Positions 7,172 through 14,909 of a stretch of 32,726 bases of DNA are shown piece by piece. The first letter of the stretch is position 1. Each line of letters begins with the position of its first letter. Below the pieces are notes generated by a model. It made no database searches, was not told where the DNA came from, and saw nothing but the letters and a program-made list of their open reading frames with translations. A program made the position numbers and the translations under genes. The stretch is from Bryobacterales bacterium (GTDB lineage Bacteria > Acidobacteriota > Terriglobia > Bryobacterales > Bryobacteraceae), in NCBI GenBank assembly GCA_026129915.1, contig JAHCHD010000042.1:1-32726 (forward strand). Reading direction: 5' to 3'.

Positions 7172-7963
7172 CTAATTCAGCACCAGAATCTCGTCGCCTT
7201 TCCGAATCGTCCCCTCAACAAGAACCGCGCCATAGACCCCAGCCTTGGTTTCGTGATTCCGGGCAAGCTGCTTAATGACGTCGGGGTTGGGCTCGCCAGT
7301 GTCCGGGTCGAGTGTAATCATCTTGCAGCGCGGGTCACGGTCAAGCACCGCAATCGTCGTCTTGTCCCCAATACGAACGGTTCGGCCCACCATCGCATCC
7401 TCGTCAAAACCATCGCCGGACTTCAGATCCAGGTAGATATTCGCACGAAATCGGCGTTTGTCCACGTGGATGCCAAGCTCTTCGCCGAGTTGCCTCGCGG
7501 TTTGGATGGAGAACAGCGACACCGGCCGGCAATCAGTCATCGCCCGGTGGGACCGCTGTAGCTTCAATAGATCGCTATCTCTCACCCCAGCACGCAAGGA
7601 CTCCAGCAGTCTCGGGTCGAGGATGTCGAGCCGCTCACCCTGGGGGGTCTCCACCTCGAGGGCGAGTTCCTCTGCCTCCGGATAGCGAGGGGTCACTCCG
7701 GGTGCCATCGCTTCCGCTTCGGCAAGATTTGCGGGCCTCGCCATGCCAGCGGCATCAAGGAATCGCGGCTGAAAGAGGAGCATCGATTCCAGTTCCCGCG
7801 CAGTGAGATAAGGAAAGCCTTTCGGTGCTCCCGAACTCTCAAACGCATACACACGATCGCCGAAGATGCCCGGGAACCCAACAAACGCCTCGTGGATTTC
7901 CTCGCCTCGCATGCTCTTCACCGGATATCGCCAGAGGCTTTCCACCGTGCCGATGCATTCCAT
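7172..7963 (-). CDS. MOSC domain protein (YcbX/mARC-like)
   Basis: A 263-residue protein with an N-terminal MOSC_N beta-barrel (GTVESLWRYPVKSMRGEEI, residues 5-23) and a C-terminal MOSC domain (about 125-260) containing RFRANIYL, VGRTVRIGD and DPRCKMITLDPDTG. Cys213 in that last motif matches the molybdenum-cofactor-liganding cysteine of mARC/YcbX enzymes, which reduce N-hydroxylated compounds. The C-terminal ferredoxin domain of YcbX is missing, so an external electron donor would be needed if it is a reductase. I choose ATG 7963, preceded by AAGAAGGG, rather than an upstream start at 8077 that would add 38 poorly conserved residues. Substrate unknown. Confidence 0.82.
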   Translation of the reverse strand: MECIGTVESLWRYPVKSMRGEEIHEAFVGFPGIFGDRVYAFESSGAPKGFPYLTARELESMLLFQPRFLDAAGMARPANLAEAEAMAPGVTPRYPEAEELALEVETPQGERLDILDPRLLESLRAGVRDSDLLKLQRSHRAMTDCRPVSLFSIQTARQLGEELGIHVDKRRFRANIYLDLKSGDGFDEDAMVGRTVRIGDKTTIAVLDRDPRCKMITLDPDTGEPNPDVIKQLARNHETKAGVYGAVLVEGTIRKGDEILVLN

Positions 7964-8137
7964 GTCCGTGATCCCTTCTTGGGAACTATACCGCAAGGCG
8001 AAGTTGCGGCGGGAACCGTAGGCGGGGAGGCGAATGGGGACCGGTTTGTGGAGCGCTACCCTGATTCGCTTCATCACCCACGAAGATAGGAGCGATGCCG
8101 CTATCGGTGCCGGGGCATGATTCGACCAGACGCATCG

Positions 8138-8509
8138 CTATTCACCCGGAGCTTTAGTGATGCGCCGGGCGGCCCTTTTCCGGCGCGCAGGCAACTTCCA
8201 GATGCGACCCAGCGCCAACATCACTATTCCGGCCACCACCATTGGGAAGCCGAGGATCGCGTAGTTCCAAGCACGCCGCTCAATCCGCCCGGTCATCCCT
8301 GTCGCGGTTACGAGAGCTACGAGCACGAGCGTCATGAGCCCGAAGGCCAGCAACATTCCAACAATATTGCGTCGGGATACACCTCGGATCGTCGCATGAA
8401 ACGCAACGCCCGCAATCACGCCGGCTACCACGCTCCAGACTGCAAAATTCCCGATATCACTCATCGCATCGCCAGGAAGCGAAAGACCAGCCAAGTCGTC
8501 AGGTGTCAT
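8138..8509 (-). CDS. Small three-helix membrane protein, unknown function
   Basis: A 123-residue protein with three hydrophobic segments: AVWSVVAGVIAGVAF (about 24-38), MLLAFGLMTLVLVALVTATG (about 52-71) and AILGFPMVVAGIVMLALG (about 84-101). A strongly basic tail (KLPARRKRAARR) follows, predicting a cytoplasmic C-terminus. I do not recognise the family. The start is uncertain: ATG 8509 or ATG 8464 (MSDIGNF) are possible, and neither has a clear ribosome-binding site. It is isolated, lying 87 bases from the next gene upstream on the same strand. Confidence 0.6.
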   Translation of the reverse strand: MTPDDLAGLSLPGDAMSDIGNFAVWSVVAGVIAGVAFHATIRGVSRRNIVGMLLAFGLMTLVLVALVTATGMTGRIERRAWNYAILGFPMVVAGIVMLALGRIWKLPARRKRAARRITKAPGE

Positions 8510-8596
8510 GTGCTTAAGTGGTCTTGGGACCTTTGGTTGGACTGTGATTCACGGGATTGCCATGTCCGGCTAGCCTGTGACTAAGGCGGTGGTGGA

Positions 8597-9172
8597 TTAA
8601 CTGCTTGCGGAGAATATGGTGGCTTGCAATTGTGACAAGAAGCTCTCTTCCGCGCTCGACCACAGCATCCGCCGCTCCACCGCCATGGATGCTTGCAGGC
8701 TCTCGGCAAGGCGTGCCACGCTTCGCAGGTTGGAGGCTACCGGTGTGATGCTCGATGGGTCTGCAGGATCCGGCAGAAACTGGTCGTCCCAGCCGAGGGC
8801 AAAGCGCATGTGGTCGCCGACATCGTTCTCATACTCGGGAGCGAAACACGAAACCCGCACTTCCTGAGGCAGCAGGCGCCAGTCACTACCCTCTCTGCGC
8901 CAGAGGTCCCAATGGGTGGTTACCTCGTAGGCGCAGTCCTCATGCAGGAACTGCCGGGCTTGTCGCATCGCCTCAGCCACAGTCACCGGTTCCTCAAAGG
9001 CTTCGTCGAGCAGTTCTGGCTCCGCATCACTGATGGCGCGAACGGTTAACACCTCTACGCCCGTGCGCAGCGCGGAAATTGGAAACACGCTCAACAGCGC
9101 TTCAAACTGCTGCATCATGGTGGGTGTTTCCAACCCTCTAATCCAAATCGAAAGGTAAAGCGGGTCTGGCAT
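8597..9172 (-). CDS. Conserved-looking hypothetical protein
   Basis: A 191-residue protein that I do not recognise. It begins MPDPLYLSIWIRGLE, has an alpha/beta character with many acidic residues, and lacks a signal peptide or membrane segment, so it is probably cytoplasmic. The pattern (strand, helix MMQQFEALLSVFP, later WRLLPQEVRVSCFAPEYEN and FALGWDDQFLP) has the feel of small hypothetical proteins of acidobacterial genomes, but no motif gives a function. I start at ATG 9172 because the 48 codons upstream (to 9316) run into the end of ribF and look non-coding. It follows ribF on the same strand with a 73-base gap. Confidence 0.55.
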   Translation of the reverse strand: MPDPLYLSIWIRGLETPTMMQQFEALLSVFPISALRTGVEVLTVRAISDAEPELLDEAFEEPVTVAEAMRQARQFLHEDCAYEVTTHWDLWRREGSDWRLLPQEVRVSCFAPEYENDVGDHMRFALGWDDQFLPDPADPSSITPVASNLRSVARLAESLQASMAVERRMLWSSAEESFLSQLQATIFSASS

Positions 9173-9245
9173 GGGATTTGTCCGTTTCAGAATACATGGG
9201 TTTTGGGATTGCGTGTCCCGCAGAGTGAGCAACGGGGTGTGATGA

Positions 9246-10226
9246 TCAGCCTGCTCGTAGCGCGGAAGGACTCCACAAGCTGGCACGCCGGTGGAAGGAC
9301 TGCGCCCGGCTGACATCCTTCAGTATCTGGGCCTTCAGTGCCTCTGGGTTCTCGAAGCGGCGTTCCTCGCGGAGCCGCGCAAGAAATTCCAGACGGATGG
9401 TCGTCGGCGGTTCACCAAGAGGCCCAAGCACGAAGGACTCGATGCTTCGCTCAGTATGTCCGTCGTCAAAAGTGGGGCGAAGGCCTATGTTGGTGATGCC
9501 AGGCAGAACCGCTCCCGACCCTGTGTGATGCACGCGCGTGACATAGACTCCATCGGCGGGAAGGACCTTATATGGCGGCGCGACATTCAAGGTGGGAACG
9601 GTTTGTTTGCTGCCCACGCCACGCCCTTTCACCACTGGTCCCGCGATGAGATATGGCCGTCCCAGCAGACGGGCCGCCCGCGTCACCTCTCCAGTCTGGA
9701 CCAGATTCCGAATCTGGGAACTGCTGAGGGGCAGGCCGCGCTCCGCCAGCAGCGGTACGCTGGTGACGCCAAAGCCAAACTGCTGGCCTAGCGAGGACAG
9801 CACCATCGGATTCCCTTGTTGTTGAAAAGCAAAACGAAAATTGGCGCCCACCGCCACATGGCACGCGGACATCCCATCCACCAGCACCCGCCTTACGAAT
9901 TCCTCCGCGGAGAATCTGCTGAATGCCTCATCAAAACGCAACACCACCACTTCCTCTGCACCATTCTGATGTAGCAGGCGGATGCGTTCGTCGAGCGTCA
10001 CCAGCGGCACTGGAACTCGATCTGGAGCCACCACGCTGGATGGGTGGGGATGGAAGGTGAGGGCGCAGCGTACAGCCTGTCGTGCCAGCGCGGGTTCTAC
10101 CAAGGCCGTGAGCAGTTGCTGATGGCCGCGATGCACACCGTCGAAGTTGCCAATGGCGATCGCGCGGTGCTGCCGAGGCAACCGCGCGAGCTCATCCAAC
10201 CCCAACACTGTCTGGACCGTGCTCAT
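9246..10226 (-). CDS. ribF: Bifunctional riboflavin kinase / FAD synthetase
   Basis: RibF phosphorylates riboflavin to FMN and adenylylates FMN to FAD in the cytoplasm. The N-terminal nucleotidyltransferase part carries GNFDGVHRGHQQLL (residues 26-39) and the strand LPLSSSQIRNLVQTGEV. The C-terminal kinase part (about 190-310) has VVKGRGVGSKQTVPTLNV, followed by PADGVYVTRV, TNIGLRPTF and the E of SIESFVLG. The flavokinase glycine loop has a few extra residues compared with the common GRxLGxPTAN form. At 326 residues it has the usual length. Its ATG overlaps the stop of the upstream PhnP-like hydrolase gene (ATGA, 10223-10226), indicating translational coupling. Confidence 0.94.
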   Translation of the reverse strand: MSTVQTVLGLDELARLPRQHRAIAIGNFDGVHRGHQQLLTALVEPALARQAVRCALTFHPHPSSVVAPDRVPVPLVTLDERIRLLHQNGAEEVVVLRFDEAFSRFSAEEFVRRVLVDGMSACHVAVGANFRFAFQQQGNPMVLSSLGQQFGFGVTSVPLLAERGLPLSSSQIRNLVQTGEVTRAARLLGRPYLIAGPVVKGRGVGSKQTVPTLNVAPPYKVLPADGVYVTRVHHTGSGAVLPGITNIGLRPTFDDGHTERSIESFVLGPLGEPPTTIRLEFLARLREERRFENPEALKAQILKDVSRAQSFHRRASLWSPSALRAG

Positions 10227-11041
10227 GCCGCTGGTTCATCCAAGGGGACTTGCCAGCCGGATTCCAGGCGCAAACCATCGTAGGCAAGCCTCACGTGGGG
10301 AGGCAGGGTTTCTTCCGTATGGGCGTGGGCAAGGTCGTGGGAAATGTGCGTGAAGTAAGCTCGTTTTGGGCGCAGCATCTCCACCAATCGCAGGCTTTCC
10401 TCCACCGTGGAATGCATCGGGTGTGGCCGGTGACGCAACGCATCCAGAAACAGGATGTCGAGGTTGCGCAGCATGCACAGGGAGTTGTCGGGAATCGCGT
10501 TGAAGTCCGTCAGGTAGGCTACGTTCCCGAAGCGAAAGCCCACGCAGGGAAGGTTGCCATGAATTACGGGCACCGGTGAAAAGTGAATGCCGTGGATGCG
10601 GATCGGCTCGCCGTTGATCTCATGAGTTTCAATCTTGGGCCGCGACGACATCGACTTCACCCCATTGAAGGCATAGGCAAATGTATGGCGGATGGTGGCC
10701 AGCGTCTCAGCAGCCGCATAGATGGGAACGCTGCCGCCCGAGTGGAAATTGAAAGGACGCACATCGTCGAGACCGAGAATATGGTCGGCGTGGCTATGCG
10801 TGTAGAGCACGGCGTCAAGGCGTTTCATTGATGCGCGCAGCGCTTGCTGGCGCAAGTCTGGCCCCGTATCGATGAGCACTTCGTAGCCGTCATAGCGGAC
10901 AAGCAGACTTGGGCGCAGCCGCTGATCGCGGGGGTCGGGCGACTGGCACACGGGGCACTGGCAGCCGATCATGGGCACACCCGTGCTGGTTCCCGAACCC
11001 AGCACCTCCACCTCGATCCTTGTTTCGCGCATCGCGCTCAT
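10223..11041 (-). CDS. MBL-fold metallohydrolase, PhnP-like
   Basis: A 272-residue metallo-beta-lactamase-fold hydrolase. The metal motif THSHADH gives H82, H84, D86 and H87. Upstream, GSGTSTGVP and the Cys cluster GCQCPVC (C27, C29, C32) plus LIDTGPDLRQQ match the PhnP phosphodiesterase (cyclic ribose phosphate) branch, in which such cysteines bind a structural zinc. There are no other phn genes nearby, so the substrate need not be a phosphonate intermediate; a general cyclic-phosphate phosphodiesterase is possible. The gene lies 3 bases after the DUF1844 gene and overlaps ribF by 4 bases, forming a tight three-gene unit. ATG 11041 is chosen; ATG 11032 is also possible. Confidence 0.85.
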   Translation of the reverse strand: MSAMRETRIEVEVLGSGTSTGVPMIGCQCPVCQSPDPRDQRLRPSLLVRYDGYEVLIDTGPDLRQQALRASMKRLDAVLYTHSHADHILGLDDVRPFNFHSGGSVPIYAAAETLATIRHTFAYAFNGVKSMSSRPKIETHEINGEPIRIHGIHFSPVPVIHGNLPCVGFRFGNVAYLTDFNAIPDNSLCMLRNLDILFLDALRHRPHPMHSTVEESLRLVEMLRPKRAYFTHISHDLAHAHTEETLPPHVRLAYDGLRLESGWQVPLDEPAA

Positions 11042-11044
11042 GGG

Positions 11045-11395
11045 CTAGCCAGCCTTTTCCGGCTTCTCCCCCAATTGCTCAGAGATCTGGACGAATCGAA
11101 AGCGCAGGTCAGTAAGCGAGTTCTCCAGCAGCAACTTCTCGTGGATGGACAGGTTGCCCTGGGTCTTTTGCTGCAACATCGCCAGGAGGTCAATCGTAAG
11201 GCCTAGCGATGGGAGGTTCGGCCTGGTGCGCTATCCTCGTCCAACCGCAGCAAGCCAAGCTGCAACTGGGCTTGCGTCGTTAGCGAGTAAACCAGAAAGC
11301 TGAAGTCAGCAGGTGGTACGGGGAAGTCGCGCGGAAAGTCCGGGGAATCCGCGGCGTCGATAGGGGTCGTTGGTTCAAGGGGATTCTTCACTCAT
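11045..11395 (-). pseudogene. DUF1844 family protein, reading frame broken
   Basis: DUF1844 proteins are small, widespread in acidobacteria, and of unknown function. The front half reads FSFLVYSLTTQAQLQLGLLR in the frame that stops at 11203. The back half reads LTIDLLAMLQQKTQGNL and continues to a stop at 11045-11047 in another frame. The two halves together are a full-length family member, and adding one base between 11206 and 11233 restores the frame. The start also looks disturbed: ATG 11395 gives MSEESP, a typical beginning, but needs removal of one base to join the main frame, while GTG 11391 is in frame. Because the residues are well kept on both sides, a recent mutation or sequence error is more likely than old decay. 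Confidence 0.75.
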
Positions 11396-11462
11396 GGCAG
11401 AACACAGTTAACCCTCATTTTAGCGCGCGGCTGGCATTGCGGGCTCCAGCACAACCAAGAAT

Positions 11463-11508
11463 AAACGGGAGGTCTCTGGCTCCAACAATGCCAGAGACAC
11501 TCCCGTTT
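11463..11508 (-). terminator. Rho-independent-type terminator after the TonB receptor gene
   Basis: An inverted repeat with arms at about 11463-11480 and 11490-11508 pairs AAACGGGAG and GTCTCTGGC with their complements, with one bulged base and a 9-base loop. On the minus strand it lies 15 bases after the stop of the receptor gene (11524), and the 3' arm ends in CCCGTTT and is followed by ATTCTT. A stem of about 17 pairs followed by a T-rich tail is a good intrinsic terminator in that direction, insulating the downstream DUF1844-ribF unit. Confidence 0.75.
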
Positions 11509-11523
11509 GTCAGTCGCACAAAG

Positions 11524-12111
11524 CTAGAAGGTGAGCTTCAGTCCTAACTGGACGCTGCGCGCGTTGGCGCGTGTGGCGTTGATGACGCCGTGGTTCGGCG
11601 AGCCCAACTGGATGCCAGGATCCTGAAAGTTCGCGCGGTTGATGACGTTGAAGCTTTCCACTCGGAACTGCAGCCGGAAGCGCTCCAGGAAGTCGAAGTT
11701 ACGAATGAGTGAGACATCCATATTGAACAGCCCCGGTCCCCGCATGATGGATCGGCTCGCATTCCCGAAGGCGAACTGTGCGGGCGCCGCCAGAGCGGAG
11801 GTGTCAAACCAGCGTGACACGGTGCGCTCGTCGCTGGGGAGCGTTGGGTCGCGCAGGACATCAGCACGGAGCGCGCCGGGATTGAAGCAGTTGCAGGTGT
11901 TGTTCAACACGGTGGCTCCAATGGGTGCCCCACCCTGCAGGACGGTGATGACACCGAAGCTCCAACCCTTAATCAGCACGTTCTGGCCGGGAAGTTCATA
12001 AACCCCGGAGGCAGAAAGCCGGTGCCGTACATCATTTCCGAGAGGGCCTCTCTCCGCTCGCCGGTCGTACACATTCTGAATACCCCCCCCAGATGGCGCC
12101 CCCAGCCTCAA
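11524..12111 (-). CDS. C-terminal fragment of frameshifted TonB-dependent receptor
   Basis: A 195-residue reading frame holding the last beta-barrel strands of the receptor whose N-terminus is at 14851. It contains NVYDRRAERGPLGNDVRHRL and SGVYELPG, both typical of acidobacterial receptors, then FNMDVSLIRNF, FRLQFRVESFNVINRANF, and ends LGLKLTF with a terminal Phe expected for BAM-dependent insertion. The frame joins the preceding fragment at an eight-base G run (12083-12090 on this strand's complement); seven Gs would restore continuity. As a separate ORF it has no signal peptide and would not be functional. Confidence 0.8.
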   Translation of the reverse strand: MRLGAPSGGGIQNVYDRRAERGPLGNDVRHRLSASGVYELPGQNVLIKGWSFGVITVLQGGAPIGATVLNNTCNCFNPGALRADVLRDPTLPSDERTVSRWFDTSALAAPAQFAFGNASRSIMRGPGLFNMDVSLIRNFDFLERFRLQFRVESFNVINRANFQDPGIQLGSPNHGVINATRANARSVQLGLKLTF

Positions 12112-12343
12112 AGCCGCTGGCCACGTCGTCGATGAACTTCGAGAACGTGTAGTTGGCCAGGAAGTTCATACGATTGGTAAAGCGCTTCTCGATCTTGCCG
12201 TTGAAGGCGTGGTAGCTCGAATTGCCCCAGAAGGGAGCAATCAGGGTGACATTCCCAAACTGGGCGAAGGGACGACGGATCTGTGCGTTGCCTGCCGCCA
12301 TCTGGTCCACCGGCACCTGGTTGATGCTGGTGTTGTGGGCCAT
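12032..12343 (-). pseudogene. Middle fragment of frameshifted TonB-dependent receptor
   Basis: This 103-codon frame carries barrel sequence typical of these receptors (GNSSYHAFNGKIEKRF, then FLANYTFSKFIDDVASGFEAG). It matches the same region of the intact receptor in this window (SSIYHGFLMSVEKRL, ILGSYTFAKLI). It is out of frame with the main N-terminal ORF and with the C-terminal fragment. Between 12340 and 12545 at least five more frame changes are needed to follow the conserved protein, through pieces reading GFGAYP, VGQAIQFAPEFHDFERQLGY, NFTIQREMGW and LTYTGNVGRKL. It is part of one receptor gene, not an independent gene. Confidence 0.8.
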
Positions 12344-12427
12344 TCAGCTTGCGGCCCACATTGCCCGTGTACGTGAGTCAGTGACGGTGCTCCAGCCCAT
12401 TTCGCGCTGGATGGTGAAGTTCCACTG

Positions 12428-14851
12428 TTAGTGTAGCCGAGCTGCCGCTCGAAGTCGTGGAATTCGGGAGCGAACTGGATGGCCTGTCCTACGGGTACGC
12501 GCCAAATCCCGGACCGCGCGATGTCGCCGGAGGCGTGGCTTGGGCATGCCGTCCCTGAGAAGGAAAGGTGCGGTAATGCCGTTGTCTGGGGTGGTGAAAT
12601 TCCCCGCGGTCCGGAAGCTGGCGCTGGCCGAGTTTGACCCCGGCAGCGGCGGACCGAAGAAGACTCCGAAACTCGAACGGATTACAGTTTTCTCTGAGCC
12701 GAACGGCTTCCACGCAATGCCGATGCGGGGTGTGAAGTTATTGTAATCGCCGGCATAGATGTTGCGTCCCATGCCGTCGAGGGCAGCGAACGTTAACACG
12801 CCGGGGGTCCCAGATACCGGGTTGATGGTTGCCCTGTCGAATCCACTCTGCCTGTCATTGGCATCGATTCGCGGGGTGTGTGTCTCCCAGCGGACCCCTA
12901 AGTTGACGGTAAGGTTTCGGGTTACCTTCCAGTCTTCCTGCACGAAGAGGGCGTAGTAGAAGCTGGTGCGGTCAAGCTCGTCCGTTTCCCGAATGCTGGC
13001 CCCTGTGGGGTAGCCCATCAACATACTCGCCAGTCCGTTGCCACTTCCCGTTACCCCAGGCCGGGCAGTGGATTGCAGGCCAAAGGTGAACGCACCGGAC
13101 GCTGCAGGAAACCAGTTGTCCACGTTGCGTCCATATCGCACCTCGCCGCCGAACTTGAGAGAGTGGCTGCCCTTGAACCACGACACCACGTTCACAAAGT
13201 GGTGGTCCCAGATCGGTCGCTGTAAGCGTTCGTGGTTGGTATTGCCCATCGATGTATAGCCCGCCGGGTTTACCCGTGGGAATGCCCTGTCACTCACTCC
13301 TCGCAGGCCTAGCTGCGTCGGCCAGCCCTCGCCCAGTCCGATGCTCATGGTGTGAAAACGCCGCGGCTGAAAATTCATCCGCATGTCGTTGATCAACCTG
13401 GGCGTGAACTGGTGAATGTGCTCGGTAAGAAAGCTGTACGCCCGCCGGTCGGAGACGTTTCCGTTGGGGTCCGCTGCCGGAACAGGCCAAACCGTGGTTG
13501 CGTAGGTGGGGAAGTCATGAATCACGAACCTGTGGGAGATGCGATCGCGCTCACTGAAGGTGTGGTCGACCTTGCCAGTGGTGGTGGTGATGTTGAGGGC
13601 GTTGGTGGCATTGGCTACGAAGTTGTTCGCACCTTGCAGATTGGAGGGTGCCCGGTTGGGGACTGGGTAGAACCCGGCAAGCCTTACGCCTATATCATCC
13701 ATACGAGCCCGGGGAATCACGTTGTTGGCGAACTGGATACGCGGATTCGTAAACGGGTCAAATACCTGCTGGAGATTCCCGTTGTTTAGCAGGCTCTGGC
13801 TGAAGTCTCCTTCGCGTTGCATCATGGTAGGCACAGTCAAGTTCCGCACTGCGCCAATTCGCTGCCGCTGGAACTCCGTTGACAGGAAGAAGAAGGTGCG
13901 GTTTCGCCCGTCGTACATCTTTGGGATGAACACCGGACCGCCCACTGAGCCGCCGAACACGTTCCAGCGGAGTGGCGGGCGTTCCGCGGCAAAGAAGTTG
14001 CGCGCATCCAGCTTCTCGTTGCGAAAGTACTCGTACAGACTACCCTTAAGCTCATTAGTGCCAGAGCGGGTAGTGGTGAGTACCACACCCGACGACGAGT
14101 TGCCATACTCGGCCGAATAGCCATTCTGCAGAATCTTGATTTCCTGCACCGCTTCCACTGGGGGATTGAATAGCGCTTGCGGAGCTTCCAGCCCAATGTT
14201 AGAAGCATTCACGCCATCCAGCATCCACTGTTGTTGGTCCGCCCGTCCGCCGGCGATGGAAACGCGGGGACGGATGACATCGCCCTGCACGAACACGGCG
14301 TTGCCCATCAACCCCAACAGTTCACCGACGCGGCGGCCGTTCAGGGGCATATCGGTGATCGTGCGATTCTCAATCAACTGGCCGACCGTTGCCGATTCGG
14401 TGTCGAGCATTGGCGCGGTGCTATCGACCGTGACGGTGGTACTCACCTCACCAACAGTGAGTGTGATGTCCACACGCGCCGTGCGGCCCAGTTCCACCAC
14501 AATCTGCGGCCGCACCTGACTCTGAAAGCCCTGGGCGCTCACTTCAAGACGGTACGCGCCTGAAGCGAGATAAAGGAACGTGTACTCGCCGCCGGTGTTT
14601 GCCGTGACGCTTTGCGTAACGCCGGTGGCGGCGTTGATCAATGTAAGCTGCGCACCAGCAACGCGGGCTTCCGTGGGATCAACCACGATTCCGGTGATTG
14701 ACCCGGATGCCGTTTGCGCGTAAGCGGGCGTGCCAAGTGTCAGTGCCAATGTAAGCGCCAGCGTCCAGGCAAGATTGCGGCACCGTGCGCCTGAGGTGAG
14801 GCCGTGTCGAAGTTTCCAAGATTCAAGATTCTTTACCCAGTGATGAAGCAT
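12428..14851 (-). CDS. TonB-dependent receptor, N-terminal 760 residues intact, then frameshifted
   Basis: An outer-membrane transporter of the CarboxypepD-reg-like/TonB receptor family. After a signal peptide (LAWTLALTLALTLGTPAYA) residues about 48-130 form the regulatory-like beta domain (SGSITGIVVDPTEARVAGA), followed by a plug domain (IENRTITDMPLNGRRVGELL, LDGVNASNIG, EIKILQNGYSAEYG) and barrel strands to about residue 765. After DGMPKP the reading frame leaves the conserved sequence and ends in an unrelated Arg-rich tail. The missing barrel is found in other frames down to 11524, giving an original protein of roughly 1,100 residues like the second receptor in this window. Substrate unknown; oligosaccharides are the usual guess for this group. 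Nothing upstream within 58 bases is co-directional except the lactonase gene. Confidence 0.85.
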   Translation of the reverse strand: MLHHWVKNLESWKLRHGLTSGARCRNLAWTLALTLALTLGTPAYAQTASGSITGIVVDPTEARVAGAQLTLINAATGVTQSVTANTGGEYTFLYLASGAYRLEVSAQGFQSQVRPQIVVELGRTARVDITLTVGEVSTTVTVDSTAPMLDTESATVGQLIENRTITDMPLNGRRVGELLGLMGNAVFVQGDVIRPRVSIAGGRADQQQWMLDGVNASNIGLEAPQALFNPPVEAVQEIKILQNGYSAEYGNSSSGVVLTTTRSGTNELKGSLYEYFRNEKLDARNFFAAERPPLRWNVFGGSVGGPVFIPKMYDGRNRTFFFLSTEFQRQRIGAVRNLTVPTMMQREGDFSQSLLNNGNLQQVFDPFTNPRIQFANNVIPRARMDDIGVRLAGFYPVPNRAPSNLQGANNFVANATNALNITTTTGKVDHTFSERDRISHRFVIHDFPTYATTVWPVPAADPNGNVSDRRAYSFLTEHIHQFTPRLINDMRMNFQPRRFHTMSIGLGEGWPTQLGLRGVSDRAFPRVNPAGYTSMGNTNHERLQRPIWDHHFVNVVSWFKGSHSLKFGGEVRYGRNVDNWFPAASGAFTFGLQSTARPGVTGSGNGLASMLMGYPTGASIRETDELDRTSFYYALFVQEDWKVTRNLTVNLGVRWETHTPRIDANDRQSGFDRATINPVSGTPGVLTFAALDGMGRNIYAGDYNNFTPRIGIAWKPFGSEKTVIRSSFGVFFGPPLPGSNSASASFRTAGNFTTPDNGITAPFLLRDGMPKPRLRRHRAVRDLARTRRTGHPVRSRIPRLRAAARLH

Positions 14852-14909
14852 GGGCCGGACGATATCACAACCTTAATGCTTCTGCAATGGGACTAACGGG
14901 ATTGTGACA

